Assembly (NCBI RefSeq): GCF_003666015.1
Contig: NZ_QPLT01000003.1
Location: 62,001-126,000 of the forward strand
Direction: 5' to 3'
From: Halorubrum sp. Atlit-26R
Lineage (GTDB): Archaea > Halobacteriota > Halobacteria > Halobacteriales > Haloferacaceae
Length of the DNA: 64,000 nt
Positions 43,508 to 51,116 of this stretch are shown here, in pieces. The first letter of the stretch is position 1. Each line of letters starts with the position of its first letter. The notes under the pieces were generated by a model. That model was not told where the DNA came from. It did no database searches and saw only the letters and a list, made by a program, of their open reading frames with translations. The translations under genes and the position numbers were made by a program.

Positions 43508-44467
43508 TCACGCCACCTCATTCTTTAGCCCCTCGTACGAGCCGGTCTCTGCGATCCGTTCGAGGTTCTCGACGAGGACGTCCGCGCGCCGCTCCCAGTA
43601 GCGCGGCGTGTGGCCCGCGACGTGCGGCGTCAGGAAGGCGTTCTCGAACCCCCACAGGTCGTGGTCGCTCGGGAGCGGCTCGGGGTCTGTGACGTCGAGC
43701 GCGGCGCCGTGGAGCGCGTTCGACCGGAGAGCGTCCACCAACGCGGGCGTGTCGATCACACCACCGCGCGCCACGTTGACGACGACCGCGTCGGTCGACA
43801 GCGCGTCGAGCTCCGCCTCGCCGATCAGCCCCTCGGTCGTCTCCGTCAGCGGGCACGCGAGGACCAGCACGTCCGTCCCCGGCAGGGCGTCCGGGAGGTC
43901 GTCGTAGCCGACCACCTCGTCGGTCGAACCGCCCTTCTCCGGCGAGTAGCGAACCCCGATCGTGTCGACGTCGAACGCCGCGAACCGCTCCGCGACGGCC
44001 TGGCCGATCGCGCCGAGGCCGACCACCGTGGCGGTGCTGCCGGCGAGCTCGGTGAACGACTGGAAGCGCCGCCACTCTCGGCGCCGCTGACGGCGGCGCC
44101 CCTCGTCGAGCCGGCGCGCGAACGTCAGCACCCAGCCGAGGACGTGTTCGGCGACGTTCGGAGCGTGGACGCCCGAGGCGTTCGTCACCGCGACGCCGCG
44201 CTCGGCGAGCGCGTCCAGCGGGAGGTGATCGACGCCCGCGGAGTTACACGCGAACAGCCGGAGGTTCTCCGCGGCCGCGACCTCGTCGGCCCCGATACGC
44301 TTCCCGGCGACGACCGTCGCCTCGCGGAGGTAGCGGCGGTGTTCGTCCGGCGTCGCCGCGAGGCGCACCTCGCGGTCGGGGAGTCGTCGGGAGAGTAGCT
44401 CCGCGTAGTCGGCCGCGGGGATGCCGTGCGCGTGGTGGTCGAGGACGGCGACGTCGATGGCGGACAT
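43508..44467 (-). CDS. D-2-hydroxyacid dehydrogenase (NAD-dependent)
   Basis: 319 residues of the D-isomer-specific 2-hydroxyacid dehydrogenase family (phosphoglycerate/lactate/glyoxylate reductase type). The nucleotide site is VVGLGAIGQAVAERFAAF (G-x-G-x2-G). Catalytic residues are Arg in VVNVARGGVIDTPALVDAL, Glu in LDVTDPEPLPSDHDLW, and His in NAFLTPHVAGHTPRYWE. It may interconvert D-lactate or other D-2-hydroxy acids with 2-keto acids. The ATG at 44467 is chosen over one 27 bases upstream. It is convergent with the acyl-CoA dehydrogenase gene (33 bases). Confidence 0.9.
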   Translation of the reverse strand: MSAIDVAVLDHHAHGIPAADYAELLSRRLPDREVRLAATPDEHRRYLREATVVAGKRIGADEVAAAENLRLFACNSAGVDHLPLDALAERGVAVTNASGVHAPNVAEHVLGWVLTFARRLDEGRRRQRRREWRRFQSFTELAGSTATVVGLGAIGQAVAERFAAFDVDTIGVRYSPEKGGSTDEVVGYDDLPDALPGTDVLVLACPLTETTEGLIGEAELDALSTDAVVVNVARGGVIDTPALVDALRSNALHGAALDVTDPEPLPSDHDLWGFENAFLTPHVAGHTPRYWERRADVLVENLERIAETGSYEGLKNEVA

Positions 44468-44534
44468 GGTCGACGCGCCGCGGGCGGCCGACAAAGCTCC
44501 CGGGGGTCGCGGTCATCGGAGCGGACGAGCCGCC

Positions 44535-45848
44535 CTACTCCGCCGTCCGTATCGGCGGCGATGCGCTCATCAGGAGCAGACAGGCGATCCCGACGCCGGC
44601 GCCGACGACGCCGGCGCCGACGCCGACCGCGCGGACCGCGGTCTCGAACCCGAGCGGACGGGTCGCCAGCGCGACGGCGGCGCCCATGACGATCGGAGTC
44701 GCCGTCGCGGCCGCGCGTCCCGTCCCCTCGCCGAGGCTGACCAGCCCCCCGCGCAGGTCCGGCGGCGGGAGCGTCGTGATGACGCTCCGGTAGATGGAGA
44801 GCACGAGCCCGAACCCGATCCCCATGAGCGCGACGCCGACGGCGGCGACCGGGAGCGACCGGGCGAGGAAGGCGAGCGCGAGCCCGGCGCCCATCGACAG
44901 GTTCGTCGCCACGAGCGGGTAGAGCCGGTCGTCGAAGACGTCGGCGATCCGGCCCGCCTGCGTCGCCGCGAGCGCGTACGTGAGGCTCGCGAGCGCCGCG
45001 AGCGCCCCCGCCTCCGCCGGCGTGTGGCCGAGCACGTCGACGACGAGGATCGAGTTGTACGTGAGGAAGCCGAACCACGCGACGTTCGCGCTCCCGCGGG
45101 CGACAACCATGGTCCACGCGCGGCGCTGGGCGACGAGCCCGCGCATGTCGCCGATCTGCGCCCGGATCCCCGCCTCGTCTCCCTCCCCGTCTGCCCCGTC
45201 TCCCTCCCCGTCCGTCCCGTCTCCCTCCCCGTCATCCCCGGATCCCACTCCGCCCGCCTCGTCGAGCGGCTCCTCGAAGTACAGGTAGACGACCGCCGCG
45301 ATCGGGAAGGCGACGGCGTACAGCAGGAACGGGTACTGCCACGCCATCCCGACGAGCACCCCCGCGGCGAGCGGGAACGCCGTCTGGGAGAGCCCCGAAC
45401 CGGTGAACCGGAGTCCCTGGGCGGTCGCCTCCTTGGTGCCCGCGTACAGGTCGCCGAGGCTGGTGATGATGATCGGCGTGAGCGCGGCGAAGCCGATCCC
45501 CTGGAGCGCGCGTAAGGCGAGCGCCGCGCCGAACGTCGAGACGAAGGCGACGGCGGTGCCGGTGAGTCCGAACCAGACGAGCCCGAAGAGCAGCACCGGG
45601 CGGCGCCCGTACCGATCGGAGACGACGCCCGCGATCGGGATGACGAATATCGACGGCGCGGTGAACGCCGACATCATGAGGCCGATGTTCGCCGCGGAGG
45701 CGCCGAGCGGCTCGACGAGGCTGCCCAGCACCGGCGAGAGGAGCGCGGTGCCGAGCGGCGGGAGGACGTTGATGAGCAACAGCAGCTGGAAGGGTCGCTC
45801 TCGAACGATCCCCGAGTCGGCGCCCGCGAACGACGAGAGCGATACCAC
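44535..45848 (-). CDS. MFS transporter with acidic repeat loop
   Basis: 437-residue major facilitator superfamily carrier, about 12 helices. The inter-helix 2-3 signature appears as GVVSDRYGRRPVLLFGLVWF. The central loop contains a tandem acidic stretch (GDGEGDGTDGEGDGADGEGD), coded by repeated 21-24 base units at about 45172-45243. The N terminus begins at one of two GTG codons (45848 or 45860); a TATA-like GATTTAC on the minus strand at about 45873-45880 supports 45848 as a leaderless start. The substrate is not evident; a drug or small-molecule exporter is as likely as sugar-acid uptake. Divergent from nikR. Confidence 0.8.
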   Translation of the reverse strand: MVSLSSFAGADSGIVRERPFQLLLLINVLPPLGTALLSPVLGSLVEPLGASAANIGLMMSAFTAPSIFVIPIAGVVSDRYGRRPVLLFGLVWFGLTGTAVAFVSTFGAALALRALQGIGFAALTPIIITSLGDLYAGTKEATAQGLRFTGSGLSQTAFPLAAGVLVGMAWQYPFLLYAVAFPIAAVVYLYFEEPLDEAGGVGSGDDGEGDGTDGEGDGADGEGDEAGIRAQIGDMRGLVAQRRAWTMVVARGSANVAWFGFLTYNSILVVDVLGHTPAEAGALAALASLTYALAATQAGRIADVFDDRLYPLVATNLSMGAGLALAFLARSLPVAAVGVALMGIGFGLVLSIYRSVITTLPPPDLRGGLVSLGEGTGRAAATATPIVMGAAVALATRPLGFETAVRAVGVGAGVVGAGVGIACLLLMSASPPIRTAE

Positions 45849-45966
45849 GACCGGCCGCACGCCGTCGCCCGAGGTAAATCTACGCGTCGGGGAAGTCGGC
45901 GACGCGCCGGGACCTGACGGCGACTGATAGCGGCCCTCTTGTGTCCGCGGGTTCGACGGCGAGGTG

Positions 45967-46359
45967 ATGCGAACGAGTTTCAACGTCCCCGACGGGCTGA
46001 TCGAGGAGTTCGATCGGGCGTGGGGAGACGAGGGGATCGAGAACCGGTCGCGGGCGGTGCGAGAGGCGATGCGGGAGTTCGTCGAGTCGCACTCGCGGCT
46101 CGAAGACACCTCCGGCGAGGTCGTCGCGCTCGTCGGCTTCGACTACCGCCACCACGACGTGATCCGGGAGCTCCACGGCGCCCAACACGAGTACCAGGAC
46201 GTGATCCTCAACACGAGCCACACCCATCAGGGCGAGTGGTGTCTCGAATCGCTGTTCTGCCGGGGAGACGCCGCTCGGGTCCGTAAACTGACGTACCGGC
46301 TCCGCGACTTCGACGCCGTTCGCCGCGTGAAGGTGATGCTGATCCGCGACGGCGACTGA
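45967..46359 (+). CDS. nikR: NikR-family nickel-responsive ribbon-helix-helix regulator
   Basis: 130 residues. An N-terminal ribbon-helix-helix (MRTSFNVPDGLIEEFDRAWG) precedes a C-terminal ACT-like metal domain. The four nickel ligands of the family are in place: His74 (GAQHEYQ), His85 and His87 (NTSHTHQGE) and Cys92 (EWCLE), matching His76/His87/His89/Cys95 of the E. coli protein. So it should bind nickel. It would repress nickel uptake genes when nickel is sufficient. No nik or cbi transport genes are adjacent; the divergent gene is the MFS carrier. The ATG at 45967 is chosen over a GTG one codon earlier. Confidence 0.92.
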   Translation: MRTSFNVPDGLIEEFDRAWGDEGIENRSRAVREAMREFVESHSRLEDTSGEVVALVGFDYRHHDVIRELHGAQHEYQDVILNTSHTHQGEWCLESLFCRGDAARVRKLTYRLRDFDAVRRVKVMLIRDGD

Positions 46360-46443
46360 CCCCGGAGTTCCCGAGCGAGCGCGTCTCGACGCGGGACGGG
46401 TCCGGCCGACAGATCAAAACTGTCGCCTATCCAACTGGATTCG

Positions 46444-47058
46444 GTGTTCGAACTCGTCGCGTTCGCCGTCGCGGCGGGCTGCCTCCTCGGGCTCTCGGCG
46501 CTGATGGTCGTCTCCCTGCTCGCGCCCGAGCGTCGGCTCTGGCCCGCCGGCGACGACGAGCGGAAGCGCCGCGTCTACCTCGCGCTCAGTCGCCCGCTGC
46601 TGCCCGCGGTGTTCGCGATCGGCGTCCTCGACTGGGACGCCGGGCCGCTCGCGGCCCCCTGGCACCTCGTGGTCTGGGCCGTCGGTATCGTGGTCGCGTT
46701 CGCCGTCCTCGCGAACTCCCCGCTCGTCGCTGTGCTGACCGTCGAGTTCGCCGCGGTCACCGTTCTCCAAGTGCTCGCCGAGGAAGCTTGGCTCCGCGAC
46801 ACCTACGGCGACGCCTACGACGCCTACTGCGAGCGCGTGCCCCGATTCGTCGGCGTCCAGACGTTCACGCGCGCACTCGACGACTCTCTTAGACGCGAAC
46901 AGGGAGCCACTCGCCGAGAAGCGGAGGGCGAACACGGAAGCACGGACGTCGGTTCCCGACGCAAAACCCCATCCCGGAATTATAAATATAGTTATGATTA
47001 TGGCGCTCCTACTGTATTCGATAATGAGCTTCCGAAGGACCACCGACATCCTGCGTGA
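46444..47058 (+). CDS. Isoprenylcysteine methyltransferase/PEMT-like membrane protein with run-on C terminus
   Basis: 204 residues from GTG 46444. About four or five membrane helices are followed by a soluble stretch typical of PEMT/ICMT-type methyltransferases (AEEAWLRDTYGDAYDAYCERV). After about residue 150 the sequence becomes Arg/Ser-rich and loses family character, runs into a low-GC segment from about 46975 and overlaps the next gene by 35 bases. The tail (NYKYSYDYGAP) translates the TATA region of that gene. It looks as though the island that follows replaced the natural stop. The body may still be functional. The start is uncertain. Confidence 0.6.
   Translation: MFELVAFAVAAGCLLGLSALMVVSLLAPERRLWPAGDDERKRRVYLALSRPLLPAVFAIGVLDWDAGPLAAPWHLVVWAVGIVVAFAVLANSPLVAVLTVEFAAVTVLQVLAEEAWLRDTYGDAYDAYCERVPRFVGVQTFTRALDDSLRREQGATRREAEGEHGSTDVGSRRKTPSRNYKYSYDYGAPTVFDNELPKDHRHPA
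46978..46990 (+). promoter_or_regulatory. TATA box of the island lipoprotein gene
   Basis: AATTATAAATATA, the most A/T-rich stretch nearby, marks the left edge of the low-GC island. It lies 34-46 bases before the ATG at 47024, somewhat further than usual, which supports 47024 over the ATG at 47000 or 46994. Confidence 0.55.
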
Positions 47059-48442
47059 TACGCCACACGAGACCGTTAGTCGCCGTCACCTCCTCGCGGT
47101 AGGGGGTGTCGTCGCGGTTGGGTCGCTCGCCGGGTGTCTGAGTCGCGTGGCGTCGGCGGTGACGAACACGGGGGCGTCGCCTGCGGCGGCGTTCGCGGGA
47201 ACGCAGGCGGCGAGCGTGGGCGAGTTCGTCGTCGGTGAGCCGCACGTGAGTCGGCTGGCGCCGGCGGTGTCGGGCGGGCAGCTCGGAGACGTAGAGCTGG
47301 AGGGGTGGGTTACGTCGTCGCCGGTGATGGCGCAGAACCACAACTCGTCGCGGAGCAACGCCCCGGGAGAAGGATACGCTCGTGACGCCGACGCTGATGA
47401 CGACGGACTCGATGACGGCACTGAGGACGCAGATGAGGAGCTTGAGCCGCTCTACGAGTACCTGGGTGGCGAGGCGATGGTCGCCGAGCGGTTTACGATC
47501 TGTTTGCCGGATGCGGAGGTTCCGGGTGGGAACGGGAGCATCCGTGAGGCGGTGACGCCGGAGCGGCTCATCGCCTATCTGACGAACGGTGATGGTGGTG
47601 CCCTGCTCTCGAAAGCCGATTCGAAGTTGCGCGCTGGGGAGGGTGGCGGTGATTGCGATGACGACGACCCGAGCAATCACCCGGGTGCGGTGTGCGGGAC
47701 GACGCCGCACTTCGTTGCGGAGGTGTCTGAGCCGACGGCGACGGGCGGGAGCCTCGAGGTCGTTCGGAGCGAGGACGGGACGGCGACGGTCCTCAGTACG
47801 CCCCCGACGGCGGAGGACGCGTCCGCGAAGGTGTGTGTCGCTGCGGATGACGACCCGTGCGGTCCGGGCGTTTGGGCGCGGACAACCGAGTCTGGTTCGT
47901 CGACCGGTGTGTCGGTGTCTCAGGTGACGGTACAGCCGCCGCGGTGTCCGCGTCCGTTCCCGGCGTTGTTGTACGTCCAGCGGTGTGAGGGCAACGACCA
48001 GCTCGTGTACACGGGTGGGTGGGTCATCGACGACGCCGCGCTGTACGAGAATTCGGCGACGGTGTTGTCGATGGCTGGTCCGACGCAGGTGGTCGGTTTG
48101 GAGTGCTGTTTCGATTACGACAGTGACGGCGATGGGTTCGGCGACTTGGTGAAGCGGTCGGTGTCCGGGGAGCGTGGGCTGCGGGGTGCGCGGCTGGATT
48201 CGGGGAGCGTCGACGGGTTAGTCGAGGCGGGCGTGTTCTCGGAGTCGTTGTTCGACCCGGATGACCCCGTGGCCAACGCCTTCATTCGGTCTCGGTCCGA
48301 TGGTCGGGGAGGGAACGTCGGAGAACTCCTCGTGACGCAGTTGGCGGTGGATGCGCCGGTGCTTCACTTGACGAGCGCGAGTCGGGCGTCGCAGGATGTG
48401 AAGTTCAAAGCGGGCGCGGAGCTGTCGAAGGCCGTAAACTGA
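47024..48442 (+). CDS. Tat-exported lipoprotein with calcium-like and Cys-rich motifs
   Basis: 472 residues. SRRHLLAVGGVVAVGSLAGC is a Tat signal with lipobox. The mature part carries Asp-rich stretches of thrombospondin type-3/EF-like pattern (DADDDGLDDGTEDADEE and DYDSDGDGFGD), and a D-C-D4-P-S-N-H-P-G-A block (around GGDCDDDDPSNHPGAVCG) that matches the putative metal-binding motif of bacterial lipoproteins. Codons often end in T or G rather than C, unlike neighbours, so it is probably acquired. At least eight Cys are present, unusual for a haloarchaeal secreted protein. Function unknown. Confidence 0.75.
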   Translation: MSFRRTTDILRDTPHETVSRRHLLAVGGVVAVGSLAGCLSRVASAVTNTGASPAAAFAGTQAASVGEFVVGEPHVSRLAPAVSGGQLGDVELEGWVTSSPVMAQNHNSSRSNAPGEGYARDADADDDGLDDGTEDADEELEPLYEYLGGEAMVAERFTICLPDAEVPGGNGSIREAVTPERLIAYLTNGDGGALLSKADSKLRAGEGGGDCDDDDPSNHPGAVCGTTPHFVAEVSEPTATGGSLEVVRSEDGTATVLSTPPTAEDASAKVCVAADDDPCGPGVWARTTESGSSTGVSVSQVTVQPPRCPRPFPALLYVQRCEGNDQLVYTGGWVIDDAALYENSATVLSMAGPTQVVGLECCFDYDSDGDGFGDLVKRSVSGERGLRGARLDSGSVDGLVEAGVFSESLFDPDDPVANAFIRSRSDGRGGNVGELLVTQLAVDAPVLHLTSASRASQDVKFKAGAELSKAVN

Positions 48443-48475
48443 ATTACTCCCCTTTAGCTGAATGTAGGCGGTAAG

Positions 48476-48531
48476 CCCCCTTCCTCAAGGAGCAACGCAG
48501 GCCGAAGGCCGAGTAGCGCAGTAGGGAGGGG
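48476..48531 (+). mobile_element. Hairpin resembling the TnpB-element right end, 5' of the element
   Basis: A 9-bp stem pairs 48477-48485 with 48523-48531 (one G-U), enclosing CAAGGAGC, an inner GCCGAAGGC hairpin (48501-48509) and GAGTAG. This architecture repeats the right-end hairpin at 49991-50033 of the TnpB element. It is either the element's left end or the surviving right end of a deleted second copy. The rest of 48443-48629 holds no gene. Confidence 0.55.
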
Positions 48532-48629
48532 ATACACCGCCGTCATCATCGTCAATACACTGTTTTATTCCCAACCCACAGGCCAACGCACCGACACAGT
48601 TATGTTGAAATAAAGTTTAAACACAGGTG

Positions 48630-48770
48630 ATGGATAGACACGAAATCGAAGGCCACGAAGTCATCGACGGCGAGGTGAAAGCCACTGGCAACGGCGCACA
48701 CGTCCTCGTCCCAAAACGGTGGCGTGGCGCAGACGTAAAAATCGTCAGAACCTCTGAGCCTGACGAGTAA
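48630..48770 (+). CDS. Small transposon-associated protein (DUF2080 type)
   Basis: 46 residues beginning MDRHEIEGHEVIDGEVKATG and ending KIVRTSEPDE, containing NGAHVLVPKRWRGADV. This matches the small DUF2080-type protein often found immediately before haloarchaeal tnpB, with AbrB-like resemblance. It ends 3 bases before the tnpB ATG, so the two are cotranscribed. Role in transposition or ncRNA control is not known. Confidence 0.8.
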   Translation: MDRHEIEGHEVIDGEVKATGNGAHVLVPKRWRGADVKIVRTSEPDE

Positions 48771-48773
48771 CCG

Positions 48774-50036
48774 ATGAACTACAACTACAGGTATCGCCTC
48801 AAGCCGACAGAAGACCAGCGCGAGACGCTGGACTACCACCGCGATATCTGTAGACAACTCTATAACCACGCCCTGTACCGCTTCAACCAAATCCCCGAAG
48901 ACGAGGGTACCGTCAAACAGCGTGTCCGCAAAATCCGTGACGAGCTTCCCGATCTCAAAGACTGGTGGGATGCACTCACTGATGTCTACTCGAAGGTACT
49001 CCAGCCCACCGTCATGCGGGTCGCCAAGAACGTCAAAGCTCTCGGAAACCTCAAAGAGCAGGGCTACAAAGTCGGTGAACTTCGGTGGAAGTCACCTCGG
49101 GAGTTTCGCAGTTTTACGTACAACCAGTCTGGCTTCGAACTCAACAGGAAGAGTGGGCAGACTGTGTTGTCACTGTCGAAACTCGCAGCCATCCCCATCG
49201 AGTTCCACCGACCGCTGCCTGACGACGCTACGGTCAAGGAAGTCACGCTCAAAAAGGAGAAAACTGGCGAGTGGTTCGCCATCTTCGGCATCGAGATGGA
49301 CACAGAACCGCCAGCCAAGCCACCGCTGGAGGACATTGACACTGACGAGATGGTCGGGATTGACGTGGGTATTCTGAAGTATGCCCACGATACAGACGGC
49401 ACAGCGGTCGAATCACTCGACCTCTCCGAAGAACGTGACAGGCTCGAATGGGAGCAACGGAAACTCTCCCGGAAAGAGCGTGGGTCGAACAATTGGGAGA
49501 ACCAACGTCGGCGTGTCGCTGAGTGCCATCTCGCCATCAAGCGCAAGCGGAATGATTTCCTACACAAACTCTCGAACTACTACGCTCGGGAGTACGAACT
49601 GGTTGCCGTCGAAGACCTTGACGTCAAAGAGATGCTCGAATCGCCGCGAAACAGCCGCAACACGGCGTCAGCTGCGTGGACTACTTTCACCGACATGCTC
49701 GAAACGAAGTGTGAACGGGAAGGCACGCACTTCGTGGAAGTCGATCCAGATGGCACCACCAAAGAGTGCGCTCAGTGTGGCGTCGAAACCGACAAACCGC
49801 TGTGGGTTCGAGAACATTCCTGTCCTGCCTGTGGCTTCGAGGCAGACAGAGACGCAAACGCAGCGTGGAACATTCTCTCTCGCGGACTCACCGAACTAGG
49901 AGTGGGTCACTCCGAAGAAACGCCTGTGGAGACTGCGCTCCCTGCGGGAACTACCCCGGTTCCTGTAAAGCGTGTCGTGGAAGCAGGAAGCCCCTGCCTC
50001 AAGGAGCCGCCGAAAGCGGCGAGTAGGCAGGGGTAG
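48774..50036 (+). CDS. tnpB: TnpB, RNA-guided nuclease of IS200/IS605-type element
   Basis: 420 residues. An N-terminal helical/OB region (MNYNYRYRLKPTEDQRETLD) precedes the RuvC-like nuclease. Catalytic Asp is in MVGIDVGILKYAHD, Glu in LVAVEDLDVKEML, and Asp in EADRDANAAWNIL, with the zinc ribbon CAQCG and CPACG between the last two. All three acidic residues and four zinc Cys are intact, so the protein could be active. In this class the guide (omega) RNA is made from the 3' end of the gene; the coding sequence extends through the end hairpin to 50036. Confidence 0.93.
   Translation: MNYNYRYRLKPTEDQRETLDYHRDICRQLYNHALYRFNQIPEDEGTVKQRVRKIRDELPDLKDWWDALTDVYSKVLQPTVMRVAKNVKALGNLKEQGYKVGELRWKSPREFRSFTYNQSGFELNRKSGQTVLSLSKLAAIPIEFHRPLPDDATVKEVTLKKEKTGEWFAIFGIEMDTEPPAKPPLEDIDTDEMVGIDVGILKYAHDTDGTAVESLDLSEERDRLEWEQRKLSRKERGSNNWENQRRRVAECHLAIKRKRNDFLHKLSNYYAREYELVAVEDLDVKEMLESPRNSRNTASAAWTTFTDMLETKCEREGTHFVEVDPDGTTKECAQCGVETDKPLWVREHSCPACGFEADRDANAAWNILSRGLTELGVGHSEETPVETALPAGTTPVPVKRVVEAGSPCLKEPPKAASRQG
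49991..50033 (+). ncRNA. Right-end hairpin, probable 3' scaffold of the TnpB guide RNA
   Basis: A 9-bp perfect stem (49991-49999 with 50025-50033) encloses an inner 5-bp hairpin (50006-50010/50016-50020, GCCGC/GCGGC). It lies at the end of tnpB where guide RNA scaffolds are encoded. The guide would be the sequence just downstream (from about 50037), which is the flank of the element. Confidence 0.5.
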
Positions 50037-50161
50037 TTCACGTAGCTGAAATCCAGTGTATCGCACCCTGAACGAAAGTTGCGCACGTCGCCGGTGGTCC
50101 CTCCCCTCTCAGCTCCTCTCCGAGCGAAAAGAATTTAGATATGAATAGGATATGAATACTC

Positions 50162-50428
50162 ATGAGCAAGAACGAGGAACGTAAGGTCGGTGAACGAGGG
50201 CAAGTCACTCTCCCGAAAGAACTGAGAGAGAAACTGGGTATCCGCGGCGGGGACGAGGTACTGGTCCACGAAGAGGACGGGAAAATCACCATCGAAAAAC
50301 CGCTGTCTCGTGAGGAACTCGCTGAGGGGTACCGACGACGCGCAGCAGAATCCGAAGCTCTCGCGGAGGAGATGGACGGCGTGTCTCGCGAGGCCGACGA
50401 GTACCTCGGTGATGTTCCCGAGTGGTAA
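50162..50428 (+). CDS. AbrB/MazE-type antitoxin
   Basis: 88 residues. The SpoVT/AbrB swapped-hairpin fold occupies residues 5-48 (KVGERGQVTLPKELREKLGI, GGDEVLVHEEDGKITIEKPL). The acidic C-terminal half (LAEGYRRRAAESEALAEEMD) would neutralise the partner toxin. It probably represses its own promoter, an AT-rich stretch at 50128-50160. It is three bases before the toxin gene. Codon use is less GC-rich than the chromosomal genes, consistent with transfer. Confidence 0.88.
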   Translation: MSKNEERKVGERGQVTLPKELREKLGIRGGDEVLVHEEDGKITIEKPLSREELAEGYRRRAAESEALAEEMDGVSREADEYLGDVPEW

Positions 50429-50431
50429 TCG

Positions 50432-50785
50432 ATGGACGTTCGCCGCGGAGACATCGTCATCGTCGAACTTGACCCGACAGAGGGGTCCGAGCAACGAGGA
50501 ACACGACCGTGTTTAGTCGTGCAAAACAACGTTGGGAACGAGAACGCGCCGACGACCATCGTCGTTCCGTTTACGACCTCGCGAGGAGACGAACTGTACC
50601 CATTCGAGGTACTCGTCTCGGCTGCCGAGTCTCCGCTCCGAGAGGACTCGGTCGCTCTCTGTAGTCAGATTCGCACGGTGTCCATCGAGCATCGTATTAA
50701 TACCAGTCTCGGCTCAGTGCCGGCGTCCCGTATGGAGGAAGTCGACGAGGCGCTCGAATACAGCCTCGGTCTGAGAGAACTCTAG
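50432..50785 (+). CDS. MazF/PemK-family toxin (mRNA interferase)
   Basis: 117 residues. It starts MDVRRGDIVIVELDPTEGSE, the MazF fold. QRGTRPCLVVQNNVGNENAP carries the conserved Arg-x-P strand, and ALCSQIRTVSIEHRI includes the Ser/Thr-Gln-x-Arg catalytic strand. It should cleave single-stranded RNA when free of antitoxin. The stop codon is interlocked with that of aroQ on the other strand (shared CTAG, 50782-50785), which marks the right edge of the island. Confidence 0.9.
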   Translation: MDVRRGDIVIVELDPTEGSEQRGTRPCLVVQNNVGNENAPTTIVVPFTTSRGDELYPFEVLVSAAESPLREDSVALCSQIRTVSIEHRINTSLGSVPASRMEEVDEALEYSLGLREL

Positions 50786-51075
50786 CGACTCTCCCGTTGC
50801 TCCACCTTGTTCAACTCGATCAGCAGCCGGAAGATCGCCTTCACCAGGTTCGCGTCCACGTCGAAGCGCTCGGCGTTCTCGCCGGCGCGCTCCATCACGC
50901 GCTCCTCCTGTCCCTCGTCGGTGGTCGGGAGGTCTCGCTCCTCCTTCACGGCCGCTACGGTGTCGGCGACGTACGTCCGGCGGGCGATCAGTTCGACTAT
51001 CTCGCGGTCGATGTCCTCGATCTCGTGTCGCAGTTCGTCGAGGCTCCGGTCCTCCGCGTTGGGTGTGTCGCTCAT
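50782..51075 (-). CDS. Chorismate mutase (AroQ type)
   Basis: 97-residue all-helical enzyme converting chorismate to prephenate for Phe and Tyr. LDELRHEIEDIDREIVELIA is helix 1 with the catalytic Arg; RRTYVADTVAAVKEERDLPT follows, with the second Arg and Lys; the third helix is ANLVKAIFRLLIELNKVEQ. It is cotranscribed with shikimate kinase 41 bases upstream. The MazF gene meets it tail to tail with overlapping stops. Confidence 0.93.
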   Translation of the reverse strand: MSDTPNAEDRSLDELRHEIEDIDREIVELIARRTYVADTVAAVKEERDLPTTDEGQEERVMERAGENAERFDVDANLVKAIFRLLIELNKVEQRESR

Positions 51076-51116
51076 TGGTTGGTAGTGGGGTCGGTGAGTT
51101 GTTTGGTCGCGGGCGG

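Larger units (their letters stand above)
48476..50040 (+). mobile_element. IS1341-type (IS200/IS605 family) element without TnpA
   Basis: Contains a 46-codon DUF2080-type gene and tnpB, with a terminal hairpin at 49991-50033. No tnpA (HUH transposase) is present, so it depends on one elsewhere or is immobile. The left boundary is uncertain. GC content is clearly lower than in the flanks. Confidence 0.8.
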
